Shown here piece by piece: positions 63,456 through 64,000 of a stretch of DNA of 64,000 nucleotides (position 1 is its first letter; each line of letters opens with the position of its first letter). Location of the stretch: NCBI RefSeq assembly GCF_902833085.1, contig NZ_CADFEB010000006.1:248001-312000 (forward strand), in the 5' to 3' direction. Under the pieces are notes generated by a model. That model was not told where the DNA came from, did no database searches, and saw only the letters and a program-made list of their open reading frames with translations. Position numbers and translations under genes: made by a program. This DNA comes from Burkholderia ubonensis (lineage in GTDB: Bacteria; Pseudomonadota; Gammaproteobacteria; Burkholderiales; Burkholderiaceae).

Positions 63456-64000
63456 TCTTGTTTGGACGGTTTCCGGTGATTGGACGGGTGACGCGCGGTG
63501 CTGTTGGATTCTAGTGCCAATCATCGGAACCGGACAGGCTGTTACGTTTCGTTTCATCTTGAAACAATAATCCGGGGCGGGCGCCTTATTTGATTCGGAA
63601 TGCGCCTTGTGAATCCGGAAAATCGAACCTATAGTTCGGTGTGCTTTTTGGTTTCGTCAGTTGTTTTGCAGCGCTCATCCCAGTGCGTAAAAGCGGGCCG
63701 TTTATTCCGGCGGCGTGAACAGCTTGGCACGTCACCCGAGTCGCATGCCGCCGCCGGCTTCCAGGCCGGAGGACGGCGCCGCGCGTCCGTCTGATGGGTG
63801 TCCGCGTACGAGATTCGTGCCGCGTCGGCAAGCCACGCATCCGGGAATCGGTCGGGAATCGATTCCAGTTGATTTCCGTTTTTCCGATTCAGGATTTTTC
63901 GGAAAGCAAGGATGATTCGACCCGGCTTTTAAATGAATAAATTGCCGAATTGGATCGTGATGAAAGGAAATCGGAATTACATAATTACCGAATGAAGCAT
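63456..64000. other. AT-richer intergenic region at the right edge
   Basis: No gene is supported here; ORFs are short and compositional. It probably holds the promoters of the leftward tssQ/tagH pair and perhaps of a rightward T6SS gene beyond the window. Its GC drops strongly after about 63850, as is common for T6SS promoters under H-NS-type silencing (inference). Confidence 0.5.

Overview
The window looks like a stretch of a secondary chromosome from a Burkholderia cepacia complex-type betaproteobacterium. The grounds are the high GC with strongly GC-biased third positions, two general porins of the Burkholderiales type, UPF0182, CHRD and BON proteins, a TagH/TssQ type VI secretion pair, and dense catabolic operons run by LysR, LuxR, TetR and MerR regulators. 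No rRNA, tRNA or CRISPR array was seen. This assignment rests on family recognition, not on a database search.

Layout. 0.5-3.1 kb: an MFS exporter and a tyrosine recombinase in one leftward operon. 3.4-9.4 kb: a coupled mini-ORF and phospholipid-type methyltransferase, tandem alkaline phosphatases (one lipoprotein, one soluble), a His-rich periplasmic protein, and small DUF genes. 9.6-13 kb: UPF0182 membrane protein and a CHRD protein. 13.2-20.6 kb: a LysR-controlled catabolic operon (acyl-CoA synthetase, acyl-CoA dehydrogenase, alpha-methylacyl-CoA-racemase-like enzyme, MFS, porin), followed by BON and serine-hydrolase genes. 22.5-25.8 kb: LuxR regulator, nitrilase-family amidohydrolase and APC permease. 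25.9-28.1 kb: an unknown gene and a diguanylate cyclase. 28.5-33.5 kb: MFS, GH31 glycosidase and porin.

33.6-48 kb is an accessory-looking segment. It holds a dehydrogenase remnant, two single-cysteine MerR regulators and four promoters with the MerR-type 19-bp spacer. These promoters lead into an exported DJ-1/PfpI protein plus a Tat-exported alpha/beta hydrolase, a cytosolic hydrolase (with katG beyond), an acetoacetate-decarboxylase-like/phosphotransferase/histidine-phosphatase/SDR/MerR operon, and a cytosolic DJ-1/PfpI protein. A perfect 40-bp palindrome lies in the same segment. I infer an electrophile or oxidant stress regulon that keeps paired periplasmic and cytoplasmic copies of the same two enzymes. 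A TetR gene and a divergent coniferyl-aldehyde-dehydrogenase-type gene close it.

48-57.4 kb: a chromosomal KfrA-like coiled-coil protein behind an AT-rich palindrome; a TetR regulator whose 15-bp operator recurs before a CurA-type reductase; then ABM monooxygenase, IorA/IorB-type molybdenum hydroxylase, triheme cytochrome c and aldehyde dehydrogenase, which together form an oxidation module. 57.5-61.6 kb: three exported proteins of unknown function, a 2OG-Fe(II) oxygenase, an almost identical 32-bp direct repeat pair, and a DUF4430-like gene broken by a one-base shift in a G run. 61.6-64 kb: T6SS accessory genes tagH and tssQ.
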